From a virus: a stretch of 42,109 nt of DNA. The notes under the pieces are model-generated. The model worked only from the letters and a program-made list of their open reading frames with translations. It was not told where the DNA came from and searched no databases. Numbering within the stretch: position 1 is the first letter of the stretch; each line of letters starts with the position of its first letter. The stretch lies in the IMG/VR virus record IMGVR_UViG_3300031950_000112, positions 1 through 42,109 of that record. The stretch is one strand, 5' to 3'. A program made the translations under genes and the position numbers. Below, piece by piece: positions 17,593-25,527 of this stretch.

Positions 17593-17897
17593 GTACCCGC
17601 CAAACGCCGCAACATCACCCCGGCTTCGATGCCACCCTCTTCCGCCAAGCGCAAAAGTCGCCTCGCAGCTTTGCGCTTCTCCGTGGCCGGCAGGTCTGTC
17701 TGCGGCAAGCGCGCAATGGCGTTACGGATGGCATTTAGGTTGTATGGCGCGTCAGGACGTCTGCGCACAGGCAATTTACACCGCGCCTTCGTTTTTGGCT
17801 GCCCGGATGGATTCATGTCCACCAGGCACACCGCACAAAACTCTTCCGCGTCTAACTCCGACTCCGGCGATTCCCACGGCTCATTAGAGAATGGCAT
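17589..17897 (-). CDS. Small head-operon protein with a CKLPVR domain
   Basis: A 102-residue protein. An N-terminal Cys pair (FCAVCLVD) precedes ARCKLPVRRRPDAPYNLNA and a basic helix (EKRKAARRLLRLAEEGG), a short domain found in several phage head-region proteins, sometimes next to prohead proteases. No protease motif is present here. Function unknown. Confidence 0.65.
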   Translation of the reverse strand: MPFSNEPWESPESELDAEEFCAVCLVDMNPSGQPKTKARCKLPVRRRPDAPYNLNAIRNAIARLPQTDLPATEKRKAARRLLRLAEEGGIEAGVMLRRLAGT

Positions 17898-17901
17898 ATC
17901 A

Positions 17902-18108
17902 TCACTCTCCCAACTTCTCCACCGTCACCACAAAACGACCATTCAGGTCGCCAAACCACTCCAGCAAAATGTGGATGAGTGGCCGCCCCTGATCAGCGAA
18001 CCACCAGCCATCGAAAGACGGCTCAAACCGCCCCTCCAGGCGTAGTACGTCCTGCGGCCGCCCTGGCTCTGTGTTTTTTTCCGCTTCCACTCTAGTTGTC
18101 CTCCCCAT
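17902..18108 (-). CDS. Small hypothetical protein next to MuF
   Basis: A 68-residue protein with a compact C-terminal half (FDGWWFADQGRPLIHILLEW; FVVTVEKLGE). It begins 2 nt after the MuF stop, so it is likely co-translated. Family not recognised. Confidence 0.6.
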   Translation of the reverse strand: MGRTTRVEAEKNTEPGRPQDVLRLEGRFEPSFDGWWFADQGRPLIHILLEWFGDLNGRFVVTVEKLGE

Positions 18109-18109
18109 C

Positions 18110-19162
18110 TCATCCCTCCCCTAATAGGTCTCGCAGGCTCGCCTCGGTGAACATCCTGCCCCACTCCGGATCATCATGGACCTTGCTTAACTCCGGAAAG
18201 GTGAACTTGCCCTCCTTCCAGGCACGCCATTTGTCCTCGCCCATCATGCGCCGCTGCACATCCTCTGGCTGCTGCATAAACCAGCGCTCCCCATCCCCCT
18301 CCTTTACGACGGGATCTGGGTCATCTAGGTCAATGCCCAAATCGCGGAAGCTGACGGTTTCGGGGATGGCCGCACATCGCCCGTTCGGATGATCGTCCAA
18401 GGTTTCATCTAACGAGTGCAGCGTACCATGCATGGCGACACAACTCATGCATGTCCGCTCATCCATCTGCGCGTGCCAACGCCACCCGCGAACCACGTGC
18501 TCGTTGGCGCGATAGGTTGCAAGATTCGCCATGCGATGGGCGCGGATCATCTCCGTCCGCGAAATCCTAAGCGCCCTGGTCAGGGACAGCCCGGCTTGCT
18601 GTTGCAATTCCCTGGCTACCTTACGGGGGCTGTATCCCGCCGCTAGACCATGCAACAAACCATCGCCGATGCGTTTGGCCGCCTCCTCGCCAAACTCCGC
18701 CAGCAGTCTAGACAGCGGTGACCCTTCCTGTAGCGCTCCCACCATGTCGATAAGCGCTTGCCGCGGCAATTGCTGGAACGTGGCCAGAATCGAAGCCTGC
18801 ACCTGTGGCGGATAGCCAGCGAGCCTGGCCTCAACCATTGCCCTGGCCTCCGCCGCCCCGCGCAACGCTGCCCCTGGACCGTTGCGCCGTATGGCGTCCT
18901 CTACCACTACGGCGTATTTGTCCATCTCTTCTTTGACCTCTCGCACCAGCCGCTTATAACGCTCCATGTTCCGTAGGCGATTTAGGGTGATCTCCTCCCC
19001 CGCCTTGCGCATCTGCTCAATCGCCTCAACCAGGGCATCCGCCTCCCGCCGTAGGCGCAGATAAATCGCGCCATAGGATTCGGTCAATTGCCGCGTGGCG
19101 CTGTCCAAGAGCTCATCCAGATCACTCTCGAATTGGCGGATGACCTCCTGAATCGTCGGCAT
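18110..19162 (-). CDS. Minor head protein (MuF / phage head morphogenesis domain)
   Basis: A 350-residue protein. The N-terminal half is long helices. The C-terminal MuF domain shows SRTEMIRAHRMANLATYR, then TCMSCVAMHGTLH and HPNGRCAAIPE, the Cys/His set typical of the family. MuF proteins sit inside the head near the portal and are often ejected with DNA. It follows the portal gene directly, as in SPP1-like phages. Confidence 0.9.
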   Translation of the reverse strand: MPTIQEVIRQFESDLDELLDSATRQLTESYGAIYLRLRREADALVEAIEQMRKAGEEITLNRLRNMERYKRLVREVKEEMDKYAVVVEDAIRRNGPGAALRGAAEARAMVEARLAGYPPQVQASILATFQQLPRQALIDMVGALQEGSPLSRLLAEFGEEAAKRIGDGLLHGLAAGYSPRKVARELQQQAGLSLTRALRISRTEMIRAHRMANLATYRANEHVVRGWRWHAQMDERTCMSCVAMHGTLHSLDETLDDHPNGRCAAIPETVSFRDLGIDLDDPDPVVKEGDGERWFMQQPEDVQRRMMGEDKWRAWKEGKFTFPELSKVHDDPEWGRMFTEASLRDLLGEG

Positions 19163-19165
19163 AGA

Positions 19166-20512
19166 TTAGCCCTGCTGCTGTGTCCGCATGGTCTCAAAAT
19201 TGCGCAACAGCACCGCTCCGATGTTGCCCGACGCCACCTCCTCGGCGGCCATGCGTTGCTCCTCAACCTCATTGTCCAGGCCGCGCCGCGCCCGTACCGT
19301 CTCCATGCTGGCCAATTTATAGTCGAGCTCGAACTTGTCCCGCGCCGTGGTCATGGATTGATCCTCTGGCAATGGCTCTGGCCAGTGGATGGTACAGATG
19401 TTATCCGCCCCAGCGCCCATCATCTCCAATAGCCGCCGGTTCAGCTCGATGAGCATATCGCCGTACGTGCGCCGCTTGAGCTCGTTCTTCTCCAGCAGGT
19501 CACCATACAGAATCCGCAAGGCAAAGCCAGAGAGCGCCCCCACACTCACCTCCGTTGGGTCGAGCCGCGGCACGCGCCCCATAGCCAAACATCGATTGAG
19601 CAGCGTGTTCAGGTAGGCCAGACTAGAGCTAAGGTCGCTGGACATTTCCAAATTCTGTAGTGTCCCGCGCTCATCCGGCAAGATAAGCATCTCGTCCGGC
19701 CCAATCTCCACATCCTGTGCTGTGAAACCATGTCCCCACGTCTTGGGATGAGCGTGATAACGTAAGATGCGCTGGATGTTGGACGCGGTAAAGTTGATCG
19801 CATCCTGCAGCCCCAAATCCTCGATGTCGCTCAAACCATAGAAAACATGCGGGCACGGGATATTCTGGCAATCGATAATCGGCGGCCAGGGATAGGGCCA
19901 CTCAATAGTCGGCCGCGCCTTGTCTAGCGCATACACCCCATTCCCTTTGGCCACATAATTAATCACTGTCCATCGGCCGTTCTCGCGCACAATGTCTTCC
20001 CGCCGGTGCACGGGGCGCTGTTGTTCGTCCATACCGGTCCAGGAAATGCGATAAAGCCAAACATCATCCACATCCTCCGGCGACCACATCACCGTCACAT
20101 AGGCCGGGTCAATGTTTACTAGCCTGGGATAGCGCTGCCCGCTCCAGAGCGCGCCCTCCGGCACGATTTTGATAAAACAATGGCCACACACCGCCCCCGT
20201 CACCGCAACCTTGCTCAAGAACGACATCTTGCGGTTGGCCCGCCAGATGTCGGACAGCACCTGCTCCTCGGCTGTGGTCTCGCCCTCCTGTAGCTCAAAG
20301 ACAGGCTCTTTACCGAAAAGGAATGAGACCCCCTTGTCTACAATATAGCGTACAAGGTTAATAATGACGTTATCATCCGCCTGGCCCGCCTTGACCTTGA
20401 GCGGCTTGGGGTGCTCTCCGTTGTAGTACCGCCAGCGGGTCATGTACCCCTGCAGGCGAGCCGATTCCTCCTCGCGAATGCGTTGCTCCCACAGAATGAG
20501 GTTGTAATCCAT
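19166..20512 (-). CDS. Portal protein (SPP1 gp6-like)
   Basis: A 448-residue protein between terminase and MuF. RYIVDKGVSFLFGKEP near residue 55, the wing and stem regions, and SVGALSGFALRILYGDLLEK near residue 345 match the SPP1 gp6-like portal family. Twelve copies form the DNA channel and the docking site for terminase. Confidence 0.9.
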   Translation of the reverse strand: MDYNLILWEQRIREEESARLQGYMTRWRYYNGEHPKPLKVKAGQADDNVIINLVRYIVDKGVSFLFGKEPVFELQEGETTAEEQVLSDIWRANRKMSFLSKVAVTGAVCGHCFIKIVPEGALWSGQRYPRLVNIDPAYVTVMWSPEDVDDVWLYRISWTGMDEQQRPVHRREDIVRENGRWTVINYVAKGNGVYALDKARPTIEWPYPWPPIIDCQNIPCPHVFYGLSDIEDLGLQDAINFTASNIQRILRYHAHPKTWGHGFTAQDVEIGPDEMLILPDERGTLQNLEMSSDLSSSLAYLNTLLNRCLAMGRVPRLDPTEVSVGALSGFALRILYGDLLEKNELKRRTYGDMLIELNRRLLEMMGAGADNICTIHWPEPLPEDQSMTTARDKFELDYKLASMETVRARRGLDNEVEEQRMAAEEVASGNIGAVLLRNFETMRTQQQG

Positions 20513-20524
20513 ATTTACCTGCCG

Positions 20525-21772
20525 CTACGCGTATAAGCTAGGCATGGTCTGCAGCTTGGGCCGCCCCCAATCCAACGCCATCACACCATACCGCAGCGCG
20601 TCCATCGCATGATCAGTTTGTTTCTCCGGTTTATCTGTCACTATCCCCCGATGGTCCTTGGCCCACACATACATCTCGAACTCTGCAATGAGCTGCGCGC
20701 AACGTGGCGCGGCCGTAAGCCGGGGACCACCATCTCCTGCCACAGCCAGGCGCGCCTTGACCGCCTGAATCCCCTGGCGTAGATCGTTGCGCGCCGCACG
20801 CGTTGGCACGCCAGCTGACCTTAGCGCCGCAATCAATCCCGCCGCACTAGGGTCAACATACACGGCCTCAACATCATAAACCTGCGCCAACCGCCCGATT
20901 TCCTCAACGAACGATTCCTGCAATACGCGCCGCTGGTAGAACTCCTCAATCACATGCACCCGCCCGTCGCCGTCCACACCGATAACCAGCGCCACGGCCG
21001 GGTTGGTGTAGCCCTCGTCCACGCCGATAATGAATCGCTGGAACTCGGATTTATCACGTTCACGGATGTGGACATCGCGGCGGAACTCATCGTAAACCAG
21101 GCCCTCGAACGCCACGAACTCGGCGTCCAGCTCCTGCGCCGCAAACTGGCCAGTATACACGCGCCGTAAACTGTCTTTAAACTCCGTCGACGTATGCGGG
21201 TTGTCCTCCGTCCGCGCACGGTAGACCTTCAACGTCCCATCCCGCACGCGGTCATAGACCCAGTTACGACCTTTAGGCGTGGTCGTGAGCCAGACGGGTC
21301 CAGCCGTCCCATCGGCACGCACACGGCCAATCACAATGTCGAATGTCTCCCTGGCACATAGCGCAGACTCATCGATGTGTGCCCAATGGGTGTTCGGCCC
21401 ACGCAGGTGCTCTGGCTCGTCCGCGCTGCGGAACAAAATCTGTGCCTTGCCCCAGTAAACCATCATGTCCGACTTGCGAAACATCGCCGGCGTGAACCGC
21501 AACACATCCTGATACGTCCGCAACGTTGCGTCGGCTAACATCCTATATGTTGGCGCAACTACCAGGCCCACGCTAGGCCTATCGCCCCAAGCCAACAGCC
21601 ATTGCAACGCTTTGAGAGCACCGCCATAGGTTTTGCCGGCGCCAATACCGCCGATAAAGGCGCAAAACCTGGCAGAATCGCGCACAAAATTCGCCTGCTG
21701 CGGATAATCCCGCAGGTCATACTCAACTGTCGGGATAGATGATGCGGAAGGCGATGGCAGCGCCATTCTCAC
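20525..21772 (-). CDS. terL: Terminase large subunit
   Basis: A ~415-residue packaging motor. ATPase: Walker A GGIGAGKT, Walker B HWAHIDES, coupling motif WLTTTP. Nuclease: acidic residues in IGVDEGYTNP, VYVDPSAAG and TDHAMDALRYG, as in RNase H-like terminase nucleases. Start is either GTG 21772 or ATG 21766; both overlap the small subunit gene by about 45-50 nt. Confidence 0.95.
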   Translation of the reverse strand: MRMALPSPSASSIPTVEYDLRDYPQQANFVRDSARFCAFIGGIGAGKTYGGALKALQWLLAWGDRPSVGLVVAPTYRMLADATLRTYQDVLRFTPAMFRKSDMMVYWGKAQILFRSADEPEHLRGPNTHWAHIDESALCARETFDIVIGRVRADGTAGPVWLTTTPKGRNWVYDRVRDGTLKVYRARTEDNPHTSTEFKDSLRRVYTGQFAAQELDAEFVAFEGLVYDEFRRDVHIRERDKSEFQRFIIGVDEGYTNPAVALVIGVDGDGRVHVIEEFYQRRVLQESFVEEIGRLAQVYDVEAVYVDPSAAGLIAALRSAGVPTRAARNDLRQGIQAVKARLAVAGDGGPRLTAAPRCAQLIAEFEMYVWAKDHRGIVTDKPEKQTDHAMDALRYGVMALDWGRPKLQTMPSLYA

Positions 21773-22064
21773 CCGTGACCTCCTGCCGCTCGGTGTACCC
21801 GCGCTTTTTGCCTTTAGTGCTCAAGTAATACCTAAGCATCTGCGGGTCGCCAGCGCTAATCAGCTCGATGACCTTCGACTCGGCTATGTCTAGCACGCGC
21901 TCGCACTCATCCCGGTAGGCCTGCTGGATGGTGGGGTACCTTTTGATGTACTTGTCCGCCGTGTGCCAGGAACAACCCACCCGCCTGGCGATGGCGGTGA
22001 TGATACCGCCCGTGCCGGGGATGGCGTCTAGAAAAACCTTCACCGGGATGTTGCTCCGACCCAC
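21723..22064 (-). CDS. terS: Terminase small subunit
   Basis: A 113-residue protein with an N-terminal HTH (GGIITAIARRVGCSWHTADK) and a helical tail, directly before terL. It recognises phage DNA for packaging. GTG is the probable start. It begins 85 nt from the divergent plus-strand HTH-JAMM gene, and the two share the intergenic control region. Confidence 0.85.
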   Translation of the reverse strand: MGRSNIPVKVFLDAIPGTGGIITAIARRVGCSWHTADKYIKRYPTIQQAYRDECERVLDIAESKVIELISAGDPQMLRYYLSTKGKKRGYTERQEVTGENGAAIAFRIIYPDS

Positions 22065-22088
22065 CTGTCAAACCTCGCGCGCAAGGAC

Positions 22089-22117
22089 TTGACAAACTAT
22101 GTCGCATATGCTATAAT
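22089..22117 (+). promoter_or_regulatory. Perfect sigma-70 consensus promoter for the HTH-JAMM gene
   Basis: TTGACA (22089-22094), 17-nt spacer, TATAAT (22112-22117). Transcription would start near 22124 and leave a 26-nt leader with GGGAGG 6 nt before the ATG at 22150. The 8-bp palindrome GCATATGC (22104-22111) abuts the -10 box, and TGTCAA at 22066-22071 forms an inverted pair with the -35 box. Both are operator candidates, possibly for autoregulation. Confidence 0.85.
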
Positions 22118-22149
22118 TATTTTGACGCAATGAACGACGGGAGGCGCAC

Positions 22150-22767
22150 ATGCTCAATAACCTCATAACCGTGGCAGAAGCGGCAGAACGGCTCAATGTG
22201 TGCGAGAGCCGGGTCCGCGCCATGATTGCCGCCAAACGCCTGCCGGCCAATCGCGTGGGGAGGCAATGGCTCATCTATGCACCCGATCTCGCCCTGGTGG
22301 CAGAGCGCAAACCTGGCCGGCCCGCCACCCGCATCATCATGCCACCGCCCATGCCCTGCGCCGTGAACCTGACAGCGCCAGATCTGATTCCGCTGATTGA
22401 CTGGTACGGTTTCGAGTCTGGCGGTTATCTGTGCGGCCCAGAGAGGACAATAGACCATATCCTGGTGGTCGCGTCCGCCCTGGAATCTCCGAATAGATAC
22501 AAAATGGACGCCACCGAACGGGACATGGCCAGAGCGTATGCGCGGGAACGCGGGTGGCACGTTCATGGCTCGATTCACACCCACCCCTGTGGACCAGTTG
22601 GCCCAACCAAAACAGACATCGCCATCGCACAACGTGGCAACGCCCTGCACGCCGTCTGGCATATACGCTCCGGGACGCTCACATTCTACACCGCAGCAGG
22701 GATTATCTACGTGGTACAGGTTGAGTATCCACGAGACCTCGCTGCCGCATCTCTGCTATTCTACTAG
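22150..22767 (+). CDS. HTH - JAMM (JAB/MPN) metalloprotease-like fusion protein
   Basis: A 205-residue protein and the only plus-strand gene. Residues 5-50 are an excisionase/MerR-type HTH (ITVAEAAERLNV; VGRQWLIY). RKPGRPATR (53-61) resembles an AT-hook. Residues 80-190 carry a complete JAMM signature: E89 in FESGGYLCG, H143-T-H145-P, then T153-x-x-D156, with Thr where Ser is usual. JAMM proteins are zinc isopeptidases or peptidases; phage versions are normally in tail protein K. Here the DNA-binding domain suggests a regulator or host-interaction factor. It has its own consensus promoter and converges tail to tail on the next gene. Confidence 0.85.
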   Translation: MLNNLITVAEAAERLNVCESRVRAMIAAKRLPANRVGRQWLIYAPDLALVAERKPGRPATRIIMPPPMPCAVNLTAPDLIPLIDWYGFESGGYLCGPERTIDHILVVASALESPNRYKMDATERDMARAYARERGWHVHGSIHTHPCGPVGPTKTDIAIAQRGNALHAVWHIRSGTLTFYTAAGIIYVVQVEYPRDLAAASLLFY

Positions 22768-22900
22768 CGCGCAGGACGGAAGCGCGGTCTGCCGACGATC
22801 ACCAAACCGCCCCGTCGCGTTATCGTTGGCCGCGTAGTCCGCACAAGCCCAGCAGGACGGCTAACCGTCCCGCTACCACCAGCAAACACCTCGTCTCTCA
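22764..22900 (-). CDS. Small Arg-rich protein
   Basis: A 45-residue basic protein (about ten Arg; RPTITRRGGLVIVGRPRFR). The ATG forms an ATGA overlap with the stop of the ParB-DUF4417 gene, and GGAGGT lies 8 nt before it, both good signs of translation. Its stop shares the tetranucleotide CTAG with the stop of the converging plus-strand gene. Family not recognised; nucleic-acid binding is only suggested by charge. Confidence 0.6.
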
Positions 22901-24121
22901 TCGCAACGTACCTCCAAACTTGATTGACCGACGGCTGTCCATAAACGTCGGCAACACAACCATGGGAATGCCGATATTTAGAGAACGCACAAACTCGCGC
23001 CCCGGAGCGCCCGCGTACACCAAAAGCTTTTGCGGCTTGAGCCGATCCAGCGCCGTCATAAGGCCATCTCGTGCCCGCGCCACGTTGCCCACGTCCTTGG
23101 GATTGAACGTCTGGAATTGCACGGCCACGCACGGCGCATGTGATGGAATCCCAGCGAAACAGAAATCATAATCATCTGGTCCGGCCCAGTTGATATCTGG
23201 GATAACCGGCACCCCCGCCTCCTGCATATACCTGGCCAACCAGCGCGAACGGTACACGTTGAAAATATGAATGGCCTGCGGCTCGCCGAACCATAACGAG
23301 AAGTTAGGAGCAACACATCCCATAATCCCAGCGTTAATCAGCTTGCTCACAAACTTGTCGGGATACAGCCACATGGACTCGAACCTGCGGTCATCCACAT
23401 AAAAGGACAAAATCACGCGGCGAAAATCCAGCACCCGACAGGTGGCCGCTGAATATACAAGGAAATAGGTTTTCTGCGCGTCGAAAGACCCTAGGTCATC
23501 ACCGGGCCAAAGCTCAAGGCTATCTGGCAACTCCAGCAGCCGGTCATCGCGCAAGGCCGGGATGTTGTACAACTCCTGAGAAGAGAAGGACATGGACGGT
23601 TTAAGCATCATCGCCCCTGCCAGCTCCTCTCCGAAATCGGCCAGGTCTTTCCCCCCCTTGTCCTCTTTCTCGTTCTCCTCCAACAGCTTTGCTATCTCGC
23701 TGGCATCGAATATCCCACCAAGGTCAACCCCAGCCTCTATATCCGCCGCAATCTGTTCAACATCCCAGTCCAGGCCTATCTCAGACGTGCGATTGTCGTA
23801 GTAAGCCAATTTGCGCGCCTTTTCCTCGTCCAGGTCAAGGTCAACACGCTGCACTACCACGAGCTCAGAGCCGTTCGTCTCCACGACGCGAATAGGCAAC
23901 TCTAGCTCCTCGGCTACCTCCAAGGTCTTGTTGCCCGCAATGACGCGGCCCTGTTTATCCACAACGATGGAACGCCCAGCCCCGCATTCCCGCAGGGACC
24001 TCTCCAGCATAGACCGTCCACGCTCAGTCCCCCGGTTGGCGTTGCGTGCATCTGGCATTAAATCGTCGCGTTTAGAAACTTTCTTCGCCACTCTCCAATA
24101 TCCCCCGCCATGGCTGCTCAT
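22898..24121 (-). CDS. ParB-like domain fused to a DUF4417-type domain
   Basis: A ~407-residue protein. The N-terminal ~120 residues resemble ParB-N/sulfiredoxin-like domains (NANRGTERGRSMLERSL; VIAGNKTLEVAEEL; LAYYDNRTSEIGLDWD). The C-terminal ~200 residues (VDDRRFESMWLYPDKF; VIPDINWAG; GNVARARDGLMTALD; LLVYAGAPGREF) match the DUF4417 family, known from phages but without a settled function. It follows the HNH gene and precedes the terminase region. The start is unsure: ATG 24121, or GTG 24091, which reduces the overlap with HNH. Confidence 0.7.
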   Translation of the reverse strand: MSSHGGGYWRVAKKVSKRDDLMPDARNANRGTERGRSMLERSLRECGAGRSIVVDKQGRVIAGNKTLEVAEELELPIRVVETNGSELVVVQRVDLDLDEEKARKLAYYDNRTSEIGLDWDVEQIAADIEAGVDLGGIFDASEIAKLLEENEKEDKGGKDLADFGEELAGAMMLKPSMSFSSQELYNIPALRDDRLLELPDSLELWPGDDLGSFDAQKTYFLVYSAATCRVLDFRRVILSFYVDDRRFESMWLYPDKFVSKLINAGIMGCVAPNFSLWFGEPQAIHIFNVYRSRWLARYMQEAGVPVIPDINWAGPDDYDFCFAGIPSHAPCVAVQFQTFNPKDVGNVARARDGLMTALDRLKPQKLLVYAGAPGREFVRSLNIGIPMVVLPTFMDSRRSIKFGGTLR

Positions 24122-24371
24122 CGTACGTGTAGCCGTACTTTTGCCGTAAAATCCGCAGGTGTTTGGCCCGCGCCTCTTTCGTATGGCTCATATCGTCATG
24201 GCAATATGCACAGAGCGTGATGAGATTCCAGATAGCATCCCGCTGGCCCCGATTGTGTCTGCCGAAATGTGAACGCGGCACGACGTGGTGCGCCTGCACC
24301 GCATACCGGCCGCACTCCTGGCAAGTGTAGCAGTCACGCTCTAAGGCTGCGCGCCTAGCATCACTCATCAT
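24072..24371 (-). CDS. HNH endonuclease
   Basis: A ~99-residue HNH nuclease: zinc-binding CQECG, AHHVVPRSHFG with the catalytic His, then NLITLCAYCHDD. It starts at one of two adjacent ATGs overlapping the end of the zinc-ribbon gene. HNH proteins beside terminase genes often assist terminase in cutting concatemers at the packaging site; that role is inferred from position. Confidence 0.85.
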   Translation of the reverse strand: MMSDARRAALERDCYTCQECGRYAVQAHHVVPRSHFGRHNRGQRDAIWNLITLCAYCHDDMSHTKEARAKHLRILRQKYGYTYDEQPWRGILESGEESF

Positions 24372-24615
24372 CTGCCTCACCACAGAAAAGCTTTTCCACG
24401 ATAGCACGCTCGGCGGCGTTTAAATTCGACACCGCTACCTCAACAACGCCAGCATCACGACGTCGGCGGCGCCCCTTCTCTTCATGGCACATAAACTTCG
24501 CCCAGTCTGGCCAGCGCGCGTATGGAACATCCAAACCATATGCCTTCGCGCATGGCTCGCACACCCAAAAGTCATCACGGATAGAGCGTCCGCATATCAT
24601 ACACCTAGAGCGCAT
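24361..24615 (-). CDS. Small zinc-ribbon protein
   Basis: An 84-residue protein with two Cys pairs (CMICG and CEPC), a WPDWAKF segment, a basic run RRRRR and an acidic tail. It lies between the sigma-like and HNH genes with tight spacing. Probably nucleic-acid or protein binding; no enzyme motif is visible. Confidence 0.7.
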   Translation of the reverse strand: MRSRCMICGRSIRDDFWVCEPCAKAYGLDVPYARWPDWAKFMCHEEKGRRRRRDAGVVEVAVSNLNAAERAIVEKLFCGEADDE

Positions 24616-24618
24616 GTA

Positions 24619-24864
24619 TCAGTCTCCTACTAGATACAAACCAAAATCGCGGCAAAACGTCGTATTCAGTCGCCTAAATGCGCGCCGCAGCAATCCACAC
24701 ACTGTCCAGCGCCTTATCCCCATCATCTCGCCTATCTCTCTTTGCGTGTACCCTTGCAACCAGAGAGCCAGAGCCTGGCGCTGCCTAGCTGTCAATCCCC
24801 GGCACGCGCGCTCCAGGTCTATGCGCAATTCACACCGCGCCGCTAGGTCATCATCCGATACCAT
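24619..24864 (-). CDS. Sigma-70 region 4-like HTH protein
   Basis: An 81-residue protein with a C-terminal HTH like sigma region 4 or RinA/ArpU-type late regulators: LTARQRQALALWLQGYTQRE then IGEMMGIRRWTVCGLLRRAF. It is the first gene after the terminator behind ssb and leads the late operon, so a role in late-gene activation is likely (inference). I chose the ATG at 24864, behind AGGTGG; a GTG at 24873 is possible. Confidence 0.75.
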   Translation of the reverse strand: MVSDDDLAARCELRIDLERACRGLTARQRQALALWLQGYTQREIGEMMGIRRWTVCGLLRRAFRRLNTTFCRDFGLYLVGD

Positions 24865-24878
24865 CGCTGCCACCTAGC

Positions 24879-24915
24879 AAAAAAAGAAGGCCAACCGACA
24901 TGGCCGGTTGGCCTT
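24879..24915 (-). terminator. Rho-independent terminator after ssb
   Basis: Arms AAGGCCAACCG (24887-24897) and CGGTTGGCCTT (24905-24915) form an 11-bp perfect stem with a 7-nt loop. On the transcribed strand it is followed by C and seven T residues. It would end early transcription after ssb, just before the sigma-like gene. Confidence 0.9.
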
Positions 24916-24939
24916 AGTTTACTATATTAGTCAGGATAA

Positions 24940-25293
24940 TCAGAATTCAATATCTTCAACACCCTCCTTCCCGCCAAGGAACTTAATGGTGGTCGCCGTA
25001 ATCTCCAGGCTGGCACGCCATTCTCCGCTTTTAGCCTGGTATAGCCTCGGCTCGGACAATTCGCCAACCACCAGCACCAACATGCCTTTCCGAACCATCT
25101 GCGCACACACTTCAGCCAGGTGCTTCCACGCCACCACACGAAACCAAACCGTCTTTTCGCGCTGCTCGCCATCAGCACCACGCCAGCGCCTATTGGTAGC
25201 CACCGTAAAGTTCGTCACCGGCGTTCCCTCCGGCGTGTAGGACATCGCCGGCTCAACACCAACGTTACCCACGAGCACAACCTGCTGGTACAC
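24940..25293 (-). CDS. ssb: Single-stranded DNA-binding protein
   Basis: A 117-residue OB-fold SSB: VYQQVVLVGNVGVEPAM at the start, TPVTNFTVATNRRW, WFRVVAWKHLAEVC, and GMLVLVVGELSEPRLY. The C-terminal EDIEF matches the acidic tip that recruits replication proteins. The GTG at 25293 is chosen because AGGAGG lies 7 nt upstream; the open frame extends further into the repeat array but has no better start. Confidence 0.92.
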   Translation of the reverse strand: MYQQVVLVGNVGVEPAMSYTPEGTPVTNFTVATNRRWRGADGEQREKTVWFRVVAWKHLAEVCAQMVRKGMLVLVVGELSEPRLYQAKSGEWRASLEITATTIKFLGGKEGVEDIEF

Positions 25294-25310
25294 TATCACC
25301 TCCTCATTTT

Positions 25311-25502
25311 TTATCGCTCTTCCTCTGCCGGGGTACACAGCATTTGCGGCTCGCTTAGCGAGGCTGGTCTCCACTTGCCTTTTGGCTCGCACCCCATGGC
25401 TGGCATTCTAGACCACACTGGCTCGCTCTCCCGCCATGGTTTCCTCTTGGGTCTCGGCTCGCTCCACGCCCCTGGTCTCCTCCTCCGCAGCGGCTCGCTC
25501 AT
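25311..25502 (-). CDS. 12-residue-repeat protein encoded by repeat array 1
   Basis: A 63-residue frame made of five 12-residue units that each begin SEP (once CEP). Its ATG forms an ATGA overlap with the stop of the IS110-like gene, and it ends 17 nt before the ssb start, so it is placed like a real gene. It is exactly coextensive with the 36-bp DNA array, and the same repeat is read in other frames elsewhere, so the DNA repeat may be what is selected, not the peptide. Confidence 0.4.
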   Translation of the reverse strand: MSEPLRRRRPGAWSEPRPKRKPWRESEPVWSRMPAMGCEPKGKWRPASLSEPQMLCTPAEEER

Positions 25503-25527
25503 CTCCAGCTTAATTTATTTTGCACCA
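25348..25527. repeat. 36-bp repeat array 1 (five units)
   Basis: Units start at 25348, 25384, 25420, 25456 and 25492, exactly 36 bp apart. On the plus strand each opens GGCTCGCTC (units 1 and 2 vary at the end), and a second conserved block TGGTYTCC starts 17 nt later in most units. The other ~19 positions vary. The array fills the interval between the IS110-like gene and ssb, with the last core right at the stop codon. Confidence 0.9.
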
